A stretch of DNA of 64,000 nucleotides from Phlebotomus papatasi (GCF_024763615.1 NC_077223.1:37014627-37078626); one strand, 5' to 3'; shown: positions 28,758 to 41,900, counted from the stretch's first letter. Program-made: numbers and translations. The notes: generated by a model not told the origin, from the sequence alone.

Positions 28758-30427
28758 CAGTGGCGACAAGATAAATAGCACAGTTTCGGGCACTGTAAAA
28801 ATTACACTGTAAAATTACGGAAAATTATGCTTTTGAATTATGAAACTAATAATAATAAATAAACTTGTGAATAATTACATTTTGAATATGAAGAAAAAAC
28901 CTGAACGTTCTATCAAAAAATTTAGTACGGTAAAAAAATTCTTGAAATGGCACATATTAAGGGGACAATATAAATATCACACTCTATAAGAAGTGATAGT
29001 TTTTGGCTTCTACTGTAGCAATTAATAACTTACGAATTCTATTTAAAAATTAAATTTGGATTACTTTAGTATTTAGTTAAGTAACTTCTGGAAAAAATAA
29101 GCGCTTGACAACGAAGGATCATTAAGGAAATCAGGATTTGGCACTATTCTAATGTGATTGTATTTCATGTAGTGTGAATATCTGCTTAAAATTATTTTAA
29201 ATTAGTCACATTCGAGAGATTTATCGTCTGATCAATCTTTTCCTTTAAGTTCAACAGGATTGATGTCCTTAGATCGTCCTGACCAATCCAGAAGGTCAAT
29301 TTTGTCCTGATTGAATTACTTTTTAAAACTCTTGACAGTGTGTTTGGGATCATTAGCTTGATTAAAACTTAAAAACCAAAAGCAAATTCTTTTCGATCTT
29401 GAAGTACATGTCTTGTCCACAGATATCCTTGTAAACAAATTGGTTTATATTGCCTGATATTCCATATACAGACCATACGCCACTTCGCAAAAAGTAACCC
29501 CATACTATAAAATTACCACTGCTAAGTTTTACATTTTTAGTTATGTATCAAGGACAAAATTCTTCACTTTTGAGACATTTAATATTTTATTATGTCCAAT
29601 GATATTAAACTTAAAGAATATTATTCCAGAATTACAGGTCCTCCTGCATATCCTTTAACAAAAATCAAACAACAGGTACGGTTTCGTTTAAATACTAACT
29701 TTGTACGTCTGGCAACGCTTCTAAACCGGGTATTTTTACATAATTGACTTTTAGTAATGCTCACTTGAGTTATTTCTTTAAATTTCTTTAAATTTTGTTC
29801 AATTTGTTCCTTTGTTTTCGGTACTGCTGCAGAAGAATTCAATTTTATTATACGAACAATGGCAGAGTCTTTACTAGAAATGGTAATTCTTTTCAAAATT
29901 TATGATTTTTTGCGTGATTTTTAAGTTTGATCATAAAAAATTATTGAATTAATCGTTCTCGTCCTTGAACAACACAATTTATTAAAAACATTTTAGTTAT
30001 CCTAAACTTTTTTTTTACATAAAGCTTGTACATTTGCACCAAAGGCTTTACTTACATGATTTTTAAGTTCTCATAACTTTATTTTACGAAAATTTGTGGC
30101 ATTAATGTCTACAAAGTCTACAAATGATCAAAATTACAGGAATATAATGAATTTGCAAATAAAACAAAATTTCAGGTAATATTCTTAGAGAAAATTTAAG
30201 TGTGCTATTTAAATTGGCCGCACGAATTATCCCTAAACTCATTAAATGACAAAAACACATAGTTTTAACAGATACAAATATTAAATAATTATCATTTTTA
30301 TTTATAAAGGTCATTATATTTTCAAAAAAAAAAATAAAGAATAATCAGGTATAAAGATTGATATTGTATCAGAAAACATCAAAATCGGAAAATCGCTGAA
30401 GGTGTGCTATTTATCTTGTCGCCACTG
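28758..30427 (-). mobile_element. Tc1-type transposon, 1.67 kb, inactivated
   Basis: Perfect terminal inverted repeats CAGTGGCGACAAGATAAATA (continuing GCACA) and their inverse at the right, flanked by TA (28756-28757, 30428-30429). CAGT ends, TA duplication and 1.7-kb length all fit Tc1. On the minus strand, pieces of the transposase are readable in different frames. These are an N-terminal helix-turn-helix part (29896-29621), then NQANDPKHTVKSFKK and DLLDWSGRSKDINPVE, with stops between. Confidence 0.9.
29240..29896 (-). pseudogene. Tc1-like transposase, decayed
   Basis: The open part starts KRITISSKDSAIVRIIKLNS and covers the DNA-binding region. Downstream, the QQDNDPKH catalytic motif of the family is NQANDPKH here: the catalytic Asp is Ala. 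A stop follows in KSFKK*FNQ. The NPIENLW motif reads NPVELKG. The gene is dead by both substitution and stops. Confidence 0.8.
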
Positions 30428-30440
30428 TATGTGGGGGTTA

Positions 30441-30656
30441 AGCGGTCTTCAGACTAGAGGTGTAGCCTAGTTCCCGGAGGTCTTACGATTCCAAATGGTA
30501 ACCAATTTTATTGCTAAATCTAAATCTGAATCTAAAAGATCATTTTTCTTTGATAATCCAATCCTAAGTCTAATTTCCCAAAATATCTTGACTTGACTGA
30601 TAAGAAATTATAACAGTTAAGCTATATGGCTAAGCCTTAGGTCTGAAGCCCGTATT
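30441..30656. mobile_element. MITE with CTTCAGACTAGAGG ends, copy 2
   Basis: Runs from AGCGGTCTTCAGACTAGAGG to TTAGGTCTGAAGCCCG, matching 19841-20042 in the same orientation, including GTTAAGCTATATGGCTAAG. It lies immediately beside the Tc1 element. Confidence 0.7.
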
Positions 30657-30783
30657 AGAGTATCGAGTTATTTCTGACTGACCGGACTGAATCAGTTAAG
30701 TATATAAAAGGTATAGAGCGACAATCAGAACAAGTGATTCCCAACCCACAAATTTAACCAAAATACAGACAGGAAAAAGTTCC

Positions 30784-30856
30784 TGCCTCCACCCAAGCTT
30801 GAACTGGGGACCTTTCGCTATCTAGGCGAATGCTCTACAAACTAAACTATGGGGGC
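30784..30856 (-). pseudogene. tRNA-like sequence (AGA anticodon), probably tRNA-derived SINE or pseudogene
   Basis: 73 nt on the minus strand fold as a cloverleaf. The acceptor arms are GCCCCCA/TGGAGGC (6 of 7 pairs). The D arm is GTTT/GAGC and the anticodon arm TTCGC-CTAGATA-GCGAA. The variable loop is 5 nt and the T arm CCCAG-TTCAAGC-TTGGG. Anticodon AGA would be Ser, but Ser tRNAs have a long variable arm. The D loop lacks the GG pair and the T stem ends in G-U. These defects argue for a tRNA-derived relic. Confidence 0.55.
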
Positions 30857-30937
30857 CACTGGCTCTGATTGTCTTTGCCACTGATCTCAACCAATTGCCA
30901 AGTGCACTTCAACTCATTTTCGACTCACTACGAGCCT

Positions 30938-31107
30938 GGAGAAATAGTATCATGCGTTCAATTGAACCAGCAGCCCATGTCTTCCATGGAGAATTAATTT
31001 CTCTCTGTGCATAAACACAAAGTCTGTTCAATCACTTTCACAATAAATTAATTCTACATGGAAAACATGGGCTGCTAGTTCAATTGAACGCATGATACCG
31101 TTTCTCC
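30938..31107. repeat. 170-bp fold-back element
   Basis: The left arm GGAGAAATAGTATCATGCGT then TCAATTGAACCAGCAGCCCA is matched inverted by TGGGCTGCTAGTTCAATTGA then ACGCATGATACCGTTTCTCC. The arms are about 60 bp with few mismatches. Confidence 0.8.
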
Positions 31108-31139
31108 ATGATTCTCGTTTTCTGGCGATTTTTTCAGGT

Positions 31140-31420
31140 CAGGTATGTTTGGACGAAATGTTCGCCTAGACCACCTCCAAAACATATCCAAAAATAAAAG
31201 AAATCAAAGGAGCCGTTTTCGTGATAAATCAAAAGACAAGGTTTTGTAGAGGATTTAAGGGGGTAGGAGGGGGGAAATTAAAAAAAACGTCTAGAGCTAC
31301 GATTTTTTTATTGGGGGTCACGAAGACCGGAACTTGATATCTCTTTTCGTTTAAGCTCTAGGACGGTGCCAAGTTAAAAAAAGTCGATTATATAATTGCT
31401 CTCTCTTTGAGTTCGAGCAG
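31140..31420 (+). repeat. Dispersed repeat family, copy 4
   Basis: Contains GGACGAAATGTTCGCCTAGA, CCAAAACATATCCAAAAATA and GGTCACGAAGACCGGAACTT. Confidence 0.5.
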
Positions 31421-31547
31421 TAAAAATAGAATATTTCGAAGAAAGGTTCACAGGAAATGCTTTTTAGTGGAAAATAGAAAAATATGTTGTGTGATTTTAT
31501 TAAAAGTTCATTTAATTTTGTTTTTATGTCCATTTGGTAGATGTCTT

Positions 31548-31685
31548 AGCTAAGGGCCTTGACAGACCTGAGGATTATCCGAGAGACGGCTTAGCGCATT
31601 TATATTAGAAATAATGGTCGAACTACATTTCCATCATTTTCCACTAAGTCGTCTCTCGGCTTTAGTCGTAAGTGTGTCTAGGGCA
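31548..31685. mobile_element. Intact MITE with CCGAGAGACG arms
   Basis: Inverted arms around GAGAGACGGCTTAGCGCATT and ACTAAGTCGTCTCTCGGCTT. This uninterrupted copy is the reference for the split copy at 19181-19848. A third copy lies at 44948-45095. Confidence 0.75.
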
Positions 31686-32086
31686 TAACTGTTTTTAGTT
31701 ATTGGATTTGATTATTTCTGTTGTTTCTCTTTGAGTAATGTTTGTCAAATAATAAGTCAATCAAATAATAAGTCAAAAAAAGACTAAGTATATCTTTTTT
31801 TTTAACAATTTTAATCAAGTTCCATTTCATTTTCAATCACACATTTCTCACCGAATTAGATAATTCAAACTAACATTTGATATAAAGAAAACATTCTAAT
31901 TTGTTCAACAATATAGTTACATAAAAGATTTTTTCCAGTGAATAACAGTATCATAAATATTATTTTGACTAGATGACTTTAGCATGATATTTTTTAAAAA
32001 CGATTTTTATAAATCAGGAGATAAAAACTTAATATCTTAAGATATAAAAAAAGAACAAATTGAAGAGAATATATTACGAGATTGGT

Positions 32087-32092
32087 TTTATT
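32087..32092 (-). other. Candidate poly(A) signal of the K2P gene
   Basis: AATAAA on the minus strand about 195 bp after the K2P stop codon. Confidence 0.5.
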
Positions 32093-32285
32093 TTAGCAAA
32101 GAATTTTTAAGGTCTCAAATATATATTAATATTGTATTTTTTAAGGATTTAAATTCGTTTTTGTTTTAACCTTTAAAGTTCTTATTGTCATGTCAGCTTT
32201 CAAGCTATTTTAGCTCATAGAAAAGCACGCAGATATAAGCATATCTTGGAATATAGCATACAATCCACTTTTCCAAAGATTCTTC

Positions 32286-32912
32286 TTAACTTTCTGCTGC
32301 TGACTGAGTATCTGTACTAAGTTCTATTTTGGGGCTGGTTGAATGAACCGAATGAACTGATGCTAAATCCACTGGTGATCCATTCTGTGAATTCTTTAAA
32401 GATGCTTCTTCAGCCATTTTTAGTCCAATGGTAGCTCCAATCTTGGCACTAGCATGCTTAAAGCTATCACTGAGTTTCACTTGAACGACATTGATGCACA
32501 TTGATGTGAGTGAGAGGCCAAACATAAGGTAGACAATGCTAGCCATCATGTACATTGGATGATTTGGCACGAAATCTCCAAAGCCAATTGTTGACATGGA
32601 GATAAAGACAAAATAGAAGGATTCGAAGAACGACCAATCCTCCCACGTGGTGTATATACTAGCACCGATAAGGATATATGTGATGAGTATGAAGAAAGCC
32701 AAGGATATAGGAAGATTGAACTCATCGTCTATCTCGATTTCGGACGGCATCGGAGTTTGTGGAGTCCCAAGATCCTGCTGTGATGGTGACAAATGCAAGC
32801 CCGTGGCGTTTCCTTCTTGAGAATTTTTGGCCTCCTCGTCCTCCTTTGTAAACATACTCGGACGTCTAAATGTTGCAATTTCATACGCCATGTTAATTCC
32901 ACGCATCATGTC
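32286..32912 (-). CDS. K2P shared last exon: M3, P2, M4 and C-terminus
   Basis: The acceptor TTCTAACAG precedes 32912 in phase 0 (DMMRGINMAYEIATFRRPSM). It encodes a cytoplasmic loop, M3, the second pore loop with STIGFGD, M4 (MYMMASIVYLMFGLSLTSM) and a Ser-rich tail ending QSAAES, then TAA at 32288-32286. Confidence 0.95.
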   Translation of the reverse strand, partial: DMMRGINMAYEIATFRRPSMFTKEDEEAKNSQEGNATGLHLSPSQQDLGTPQTPMPSEIEIDDEFNLPISLAFFILITYILIGASIYTTWEDWSFFESFYFVFISMSTIGFGDFVPNHPMYMMASIVYLMFGLSLTSMCINVVQVKLSDSFKHASAKIGATIGLKMAEEASLKNSQNGSPVDLASVHSVHSTSPKIELSTDTQSAAES

Positions 32913-35900
32913 CTGTTAGAAGAAGAATCAATTTATTAGATATGATCTATAAAGGAAATAGGGGAGACCGGAGCAGAATTAGCCACGCATGGTATTAGAC
33001 AGTGGGATACTATTGCCTGCCCTAGAAGGAATATTCAAGAAACCATTACTTATTCGAAGAAAACACATCGCTTTCTATTCATTGAAATATTTATCAGCCT
33101 GTTGCAAACATTTTTCTTACAAATTATAAGCAATGAAAAATTTCGTTTGCTGGCTAATTCTTCCCCGGTCTCCCATAATAGAGGAAAGTGGGGTCTAAAT
33201 TGTGAATCTTTTAAAATTGCTATATTTTTTGTAATTTTTAACTAGAACTGGACCACATAACGGTATATAATTTAGCTTCATCCACCACTTATTGTAAAAC
33301 TAAATTGTAGGATAAGGCCTAGCCTAGCCTAGTTTCATTTAAACAGGCTTTGTGAACTGCTCGAACTCCCGAGAAGGAGCTCTGCCTTATATTCCTTTTC
33401 GCAATTTTTTCTGGTGCATATAAAATTATTATCGAATTTAATTTGTCTATAAATCACCACAGAACCATCTTGAAGTTGAAAATTGTTCAAGAAGAAGGTT
33501 TCAAAAAATCATTAACCTTTTAATTAATGGCAAAAAAACAAACGAGTAGTAAAAAATTCTAAATGGGCAGTAAAAAATTAAAAATGAGCAGTAAAATATC
33601 TAATTATGGTCAGTAAAAAACTTAAATCTTTACAAAAATGGGCCTAATTTATATATTTAACATTTAAAATTGTTGCAGATAGAATGAAAAGCCCTTTATT
33701 TTCCCTTTGCCAAAATCTGGACGATAATATCACTGTTTGAAATTTTTTTGTTACTGATCAATTTTAACTTTTTACTGCTCATTTATTCAATGCCATTAAT
33801 AAATTAATTGACCAAAAAGGATGAAAATTAGACTTTTGACCTTCAATAATTCAAGATGGCGACTTTTCCGGTAAAAGGTGTCTAAGGACGAAATGTTCAG
33901 CTTGACTAACTACAAAACATATCCAAAAATCATTGAAATCGCTAGGGTCAATTTTTTGCAATGTTAGAAAAACCTCATTTTTGACGTATTTTAGGGGGAT
34001 TTTGAACGCATGAAGGGGGAGGGGGAAAAACTAAAGAGATTAACTTCGAGATAATGTCGTTTGAGTAGGGGTCATCGAAGACTGTAAGTCGATATCTCTT
34101 ACCGTTTGAATTTTATATGGGTCAAAAGACTGAAAATAGGAGAAAAACCCAATTTCAAAGATACCCGACTTCCCTCCGCTATTCCATTATTTTTTAAAAG
34201 CAATTTAAGGGGAGTGCAATTTCGACTTTGACTTTACAGCCGTAAAGTCAAAGTCGGAATTAAACTAAAGCTTGATTTGTCCAAAATTCCACGTTATTCT
34301 AAATTTCAAATTTTTAGCAGGAAATTAAATGTCAATATCGATCTCAATAAATTCAAAATCTAGGTTTTATACAAATTCTTGAAATAGAGACCAATAAATG
34401 CTGAAATTTTTGTTGTCTCATACAAATAGGACATTTTATAAAATTAATCTAAATTATTATCATTCTAAAAAATTTAATAACTGTTTTTATTTCTTATATA
34501 GGGGAAGGTTTCGCAGCTTCGTAAAAGTTGATTTTTTCAAGTTACTTAACAAATTTCATCCATGGTCATATATTCTAAAAGCTAGTCCAATATCTCACAT
34601 TTCCTGACAAACTTGGAAGCATAGACCTTTTTTCCTGGGTCCAAAACGCAAATACAAAAAAATGGACCTAAGTCATGTGTCCATGTCTTCATGTGTTCTT
34701 GGATCCATGGAGAGGATAGACACAGAATCCTGTGTCTATCCTCTCCATGGTGATGAGCTCCGTGATCCAACCTTGTCCACCAACTCCAGTGCAAATCAAG
34801 TGTAACGATATATACCTTACGTGTTTCTTCCTTAATTATGCTATACCTGATGAAGGGGACATCGTATTCCCGAAACGTTGTAGCGAATAAAAATTGAAAG
34901 AGGCGAAATAGGGTCTTACTCCGTTTTCACTAAATATAGCCTAAAATTGTTTTTTTTTTAAATGCGTGGTACCTCCTACAAACGGTGAAAACAAATAGAT
35001 GAAAGTTTTAGCTAGGTAGTGATGCGAAATTTTTCGTGTACAGTGTAATGTTTTCGGGGAAAATGAGGCCTACAGAGGTGGGAAAAAGTGGTACGAAGCT
35101 GAACAAACTAGGGCAGCTTCGTAAAAGTCGCCACTAAATTTACATTTTCCTGTAAAGGAAAATCCAAGGATTTCCAGGAATTTTGTGAGGCGGAATTATG
35201 AACCTAATATGTAAGAGATTTTTTTGACATAGTGACATAATTGATTTGGTTTTTGTAGCATTCAGTAAAAAATCTTAGTCTTGGACAATTTTTTCCCTAC
35301 GAATCTGCACAATCTCCCCTTAGCTTTAAGATTTTAACATTTTTTTATTATGGGTTATATATCGGATTTTCATACCTGGACTTGAGCTTGCTTCCGAACT
35401 TTACGACAGGATCCTGTGTAGTAGAGTCGCCTTACGTACGACCATAGGAATTTTATTCCTCTTGTGAAAAGTTTACCAAAATCTGCTAGAAGAATTAAAA
35501 AGATTGGTATCCCTATGACAGCGTATACAATAGTAATGGCCCTTCCTGTAGTAGTAGCCGGAGAAATGTGACCATATCCTTTTGAAAGAAATTAAAAAAA
35601 AAGAAAATATCAAAAAAAGAAATTCAATTTTCAATACAATTTTTTGCAAAAAGAGTATACCATCAGGGAGTTAACGAGTACCTACGTCTACGCTTAGTAC
35701 GAGTGAACTACGAGTGATAGACTTGTTTACTCCCTGAATATTAGCCAACAAGAAACTTCTGTATTTAGCATGACGGTCCTTAAACTATTTTCTTTTGGTA
35801 TTTTTTAATTTAAGAATGTAGCATTACTAATTAGGATTTATTATTATGATTTATTATTTAGTCTATTATTAAATATTCCCAGGATTTATTATAATGTTGT

Positions 35901-38900
35901 TCTCAAGGATGTTTAATTACCAATTGTTGTGACAACAGTCAGACAATAGGCCCAACCATTGAGAAAAGACCATGCCTTTTGACCACTGTAACTCGTCATA
36001 CCGGCCTCATGAGCAGTATGGAGTTCTTCTTCAAATTTGCGCAACCGAGCACGAGCTTGTGCCTTCCAGTCCTCCTCCCTAATCAACATGTAGACCCAAG
36101 TACAAGGAAGAAATATTTTACCACAATAAGAAAAGAAAAGTATAATCAAAGATACTGAAGGAAGAAGGAATTTATTTGACCACCTGAGATTGTGACTGGA
36201 GATCCAAAGTTGATCAACAAAGTCTCGCTTGACTCGCTTGACGCCACACTTGTAGAAATTCTCAAATGCTCCCTCGACAAAGCGAAAGATGATACCACCA
36301 ATTCCACAGAAAATAATCAAAATTATAAGATTGGATAGGCATCGATTTCGTAGGAGGCAAATCTTTTCAACTTCTTCGCTATTTGCTGCTTTAAACTCCT
36401 GCCAAAGTTCCCATTTGGTTTTCACCTTAGTTGTGTCCATTGTACCCAACTTATCCACTGAGGATGAAGTCTTTCTATCGCTTTTACTTATTCCTGGAGC
36501 TTGTGCATGTACACCATTAGACCTAGGCAAATTGGTATCAATCAATTTCCTCAGATCATTGGAACTCTCAGTCGGAGTATTTTTATTGTTTGTATCACAT
36601 TCAGCTTCATCTCCAACGTCTTCCTCAGTGGTCGAACAAGAAACGGTTGATGATTCAAAATCCACAGGTTCAAGAGACACTTTCCTATTGGTCTCCCTCA
36701 TGGATGACGATCTTTGAGGTGTTTGGGATCGTTTCTCCGCAACAAGTAACTTAGGCTGTGTTTCTTCAGGAAGCACCTGTTGCTCCTGATTGGTCAGATT
36801 AGACATCTTCTGTGCTCTATTGAAATTTTCAATTAGAGTTTGCTTGTCTTCAACACCCTTCCTGGCACTCATTCGTGGAATTTGAGATTTGAATTGATTG
36901 TATCCTTCAGTGATACGTTTTCGGTCAAATTCTTCAAGTTTTCTCACCCTCAAACGATCCAAATCACGCTTTTCCTGCTCAAATTTGCGCCTCTCAATTT
37001 CCAGACGCTTCCTCTCTTCCTCAAATCGCTTGAGATTCTCTTGCACTTTGCTTGCAGATAGTCTCATTGCTGCTGGTGGAGATTCTATCTTCTTTGTATC
37101 TCTAGTGTCTTTTACACAGTTTTCCAACGCCTCATCCTTGTGTCTAAAAATAATGAATAGATTTATCTAGGAATAGTTAATAAAATTATTGTCTATGTAC
37201 TTGCAGCATTTAACATGATTTCGCTTAAGATCGGGGATTAATAGAATTATCCTTTTTGATGAACTATCATTACAGAAAATCGAAAATTCGAAAATTTCAC
37301 ATAAAGGTGAACTAGGATCTAGATTCTAGTAAAAGGATTGATTAGGAGAATGTTGGCATAGTTCGCACACAGTGAACCTTCAAACGATGCGAATTTTCTC
37401 TTCGTTTGCAAAGACCTGGAGGGGAATTCTGTAACTCTCTGGCAATGCCATATGACAAATTCGGTTTGAATCTCAGGAGAGCTTTTTTGAAAATGCGATT
37501 CTGTAGCCGTGGCATTGCCATTTCAGCTCACGTGACATTGTCAGAAGTCACATATTTGAGATTTCTGGCAATTAAAATGACACTGAATATTGTTAAACAA
37601 ATCAACCAAGACAGACTGTGTTTGCATAATATCACTAAGTAAAGGCATTTCATTAAAAAATCAGTGAATTGCATTTTTGAACTCATGACAAAAAAAGCTA
37701 GATTGGCATTGCCAGGTTTCGAACTCACGCGTGACAATACTACGAAAATTACAGAATTCCCCTACTGGTTTATCATTTCTCATCTCGTCTCGTGAGGTTA
37801 ATAATCAACTATCTTATGGCTAAGCAATGACGACCTAGCTCTTTGCAAACAAATAAAAAAATCGTATCGTTTGAAGGTTTAATCTGTGCAAATCATGTTT
37901 ACATTCCCCTAATTCATTATAAGTTTTGGCTATCGATCTACGTTAAGCGTGAAAGTTCTAAAATCTACGACAAATTCAAGTGAGAAATGAGAATAATTTT
38001 GATATTTAGAGGAAACTGGGGCATCATCGAACAGTAATTTTTATTTTTTTTATCTTCTAGACTATGACGAACATTTCTTCAGTGGGCAAGCATTTCTAGT
38101 ATCTATGAATTCATACAGGTCTCATCCTCTGAAGTCTAATATCAAATTAAAAAATCGCAGTGTTTGGCGGTGCCCCAGTTTTCCCTAATATATAAAGATT
38201 AACAAATTTCAAGCAATGAGCAACTACTCTGTGAAGTTACCGTCGCTAAATCTATAAACGTGTTAAAAATTTTCATAAAAATCATTTAAAAATAAAATTG
38301 TTTTGAGTAATGCAGTCGACGATATTGTTACGGTTGCATGGCCTCTACAAACTAGACAAATTTATGTCCATATTGAACATTTAAAGCTTCTACAAACTAG
38401 AGAAATTTATGTCCATATTGAAGCATGTTCCCTACGCTTGTGTAGGAAAAAACTCTTCAATACGTACATAAATTTCTCTAGTGTGTAGAGGCCATTAAAG
38501 GAATCATTCTCCGAGATCGAATGGGGAACGTAGCCGTTCGTGAGGAGCTGAAAGTCGAGGAGTTGCTTCTTCGAGTTGAAAGGTCCAAACTTCGATGGTA
38601 TGGTCATGTTCATCACATGAATAAAGAAAGATTCCCCAAAAAAGCTATACAAACCATTGTGAGGAGATCTCGAATTTGGGGTAAACCTAGGACAAGGTGA
38701 CGGAATCAAATTCAGGATCATGCCTTAGAGCACTCTGGCCTAGGATCGAACCCGAACATCTTCCTGAAGTGGCAGATGAACGACAGACGTAGTGTGTTAA
38801 CCTTGATGTAATGGGTCCGCGTTCCCAATAGAGATAAACGTTTGAAAATGCAAATGATGAATTTCTATAAATGAAATACAAGTCTACCAGGGAAGCGTTT

Positions 38901-41900
38901 AAACGTTCTCTTGCGTCCATAATCTTCTGTCACTTTCCGTTCGGTCGGACGTTTATTGAAAGTTGCTACAAAGGGTGGTATGCTTTTACCCTCTCCAAGC
39001 ATTAGTAACTATATATTATTACTATTTCAGAAAGATAGTCCTTTGGGACTGAGCATTTTATGGAAAAGGATTCACAGAGTAACAGGTGGAAGTTTAAATA
39101 ATTATTGATTATAATAAGGGTCCACCGTTATCTAAGCGTTGGAGGCCAAACTTTCAGATCCAATCAATGGAAATGTTTTTTCTCGGGTTATAAAAAACCA
39201 GTAAAATAAGGGAAAAGAATGGGGAAAAAATGAAAAAATCAAGTAGGGAAGACTGGGGCAAATTTGTCAAAATAAAAATTTCAATATTCACTATTTTCTA
39301 AAATAAAAGAGCCTTCATGAACCTTTTTAAACTTACAAAGTATCAAGGGATTCGAGGAAGGATTATGTAAAATAAAAAATAATGAAATTTTGAGCCCTAT
39401 TTTTGGAATATTTGGCTTACAGAAAATATTAATACTGATTTAGTTCAATTTAAGCACATTTCTCGTTAAGATAGAGAAAATTTATCTTCGACAAAGTTGT
39501 AGAGGAATAAATTTCCTATAAAAATATGTCTATGTGATATTTTTAACGTTTGCGAGAGTAAAACGTCACAAATTATACGAAAACTGACAAAATTTGCCCC
39601 GGCAATCTCCACAAAATAGACTTTTAGAAAATGATTCGAAAATCACATTTTTCCGAGATAGAGGATAATAGTCTTCTGCAATGTTGTAGAGCAGTAAATT
39701 TCCTAAGAATATGCTCATTATAAAACGTGTAAGTTTTCTCAGAGCTCGTGAAAGAATTAAATATGGGTTTTGATAAGTTTTGCCCCAGTCTCCCCTAATC
39801 AGTATATTTTCCAAATTTGAAATAATCCTAAATTTTATATTTTTGAAAATTATATGTCCCAAAGATCCCTACCCTCTCCTATACGCTACACCGCAAAAGT
39901 GGTCTCGCATTAATCGTCTAAAGAATTATTAAGTTCTTTAGCGTTCTAGCTCATAAAAATAAGCCTCATGCTCACAGTTTTAGCTTTCTGCAAAAATATT
40001 TTCAACTGCACTATTTATCTGGCCTAAATTGATTGAAACCTAGGTTTGTGCGAGATTTAAAGATCATTCATTGTAGAATTTATGCTTTATCAATGGGGTA
40101 GAAGAATACAATGTTTACCACTTTCATAGCCCTTAACATTGGAAAATTACTAAAGGCTATTTAAAGTTATCGTCGTATGGTAGAAATATTTTTCTGGGAA
40201 TTCTCATAATCATAATTGTGGAGCTCAGAGGCAAAATGACACATATCCTATGCTTTAGCCATAGGATATGTGTCATTTTGCCTCTGAGCTCCACAATTGA
40301 GACGCTCAGAATCGAAGTGGACTGTTTTAATAGGGAAATGCATACGAAGGAGACCACTTCTGCTCTGAGCGTCTCAATTAGGAATGAAAGAAGAGTGCGA
40401 CATATCATCGAAATGTAAAAACATAATTTCGACTATGAAGGGGAAGGGTGAATGTAACTTAAAACCATGTTATTAAGATCGATTTTTGTGTGGTTCCTCG
40501 ACAACTCGAAACCGCTATTTCTAACCGTTCGACCTGCATATAAATCTTGTAACCGCCCGGATGTAAAATCAATTTCAGCTATTGACACCAATTAAATTAA
40601 AAAAAAAAACAGAAAGTAATCCATATGGGATGCAATTTTCGTTAAACTTGTAAAATTGTATTAAAATCTTTACAGGGAGGTGGGGCTACTTTGATCTGTA
40701 GAGCTACATTGATATACGATTTTTGTGCATATTTCTAAGGAAAACTGGGCTTTAACGTAATGTAATTTAGCTCTACAAAGCAATTGTGAAACTAAAAAAA
40801 AATAGGGGAGAGCGGGGTAGAATTAGCCACCAAATGAAAATTTTCATTGTGTATAATTTGTACAAAAAATGTTTCTATGAGACTGATAAATATTTCAATG
40901 AATAGGAAGGGAAGTATATATTTAAAAGGGACAGATAATCCTAACCGGCTTATGTAGGTGAGATTCTTAACGTGAGCTAACTCGGAATGCATGCAAGTTC
41001 GATTTAGAGCTGAAGTTGGGAGACGCCATTCAGTTATCTTGAATCAAATTCGTGAAATTATACAAATTTTGTATTTAAACCAAAATATCAAGGATTTGGA
41101 TGAACTGACAGAAAAGTGTTATATGGGTGAAATGTAGACCAGAATGTTCTCTATAATTTTCCCATAGAACATGATCTCATCGATTACTCAGCAGCCAAGA
41201 TAATCGAGGTTTTTTGTTTCTTAACTCGTTTTTTCATCCAGAGTGCCCCAAGTGTTCATTTGTTGAACTTCAACTATATCAAAGAATTGTTGTATTTTGT
41301 GGGACTTTCCATTTAAAACTATATTTTAAGTGTCTTGGTGGAGTAGAGGCAGTCAAATTGGCATCTGAGTGATTTCAAAGCGTTATTATTGGAAAAATCA
41401 ATTTTTTCACACTTAAACGGCAAAATCGGAGTGATAGCGTAGTCTGAGTGGAAAATTATGTATGAACGAAATGTAGAGACAAATGTGCTCTACAATTATG
41501 TTGAAGTAATCATCAAAATCAGTTCAGCGACAGTCGAGATAATTGAGGTTATGTGATATTGAAATTGGTTTTTCGACTGTGGCGCCCCTGGTGTTGGTCC
41601 CACGAAGTTTAAATATTCTAGAAAGTTGTAGCATTTGGTGAGATCTTTCGTTTAAGCCCTCATTCATCAAAATCGGTCACATAGAACCGGAGATATGATT
41701 TTTTGAATTTCGTGAACTTTGACCCCTCATATCTCCGGTTCTATTGAAACCACAGCGCACATACGCACCATTTTAGAAACGTCCTAGACTGGACTACAAC
41801 ATACTAAAATTTCATTAACTTGCACAATGCCGTTTTTGAGAAAAGTGACTTTGAATTTCGATGAATTTTGACGCTATCACAGCGCCACCTGTGGTGACTT

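Noticed and set aside
34845..34900. Penelope-type 3' motif (CCTGATGAAGGGG ... CCCGAAACGTTG)
   Set aside because: The motif is suggestive, but no GIY-YIG or reverse transcriptase sequence was found nearby, so no element is claimed.
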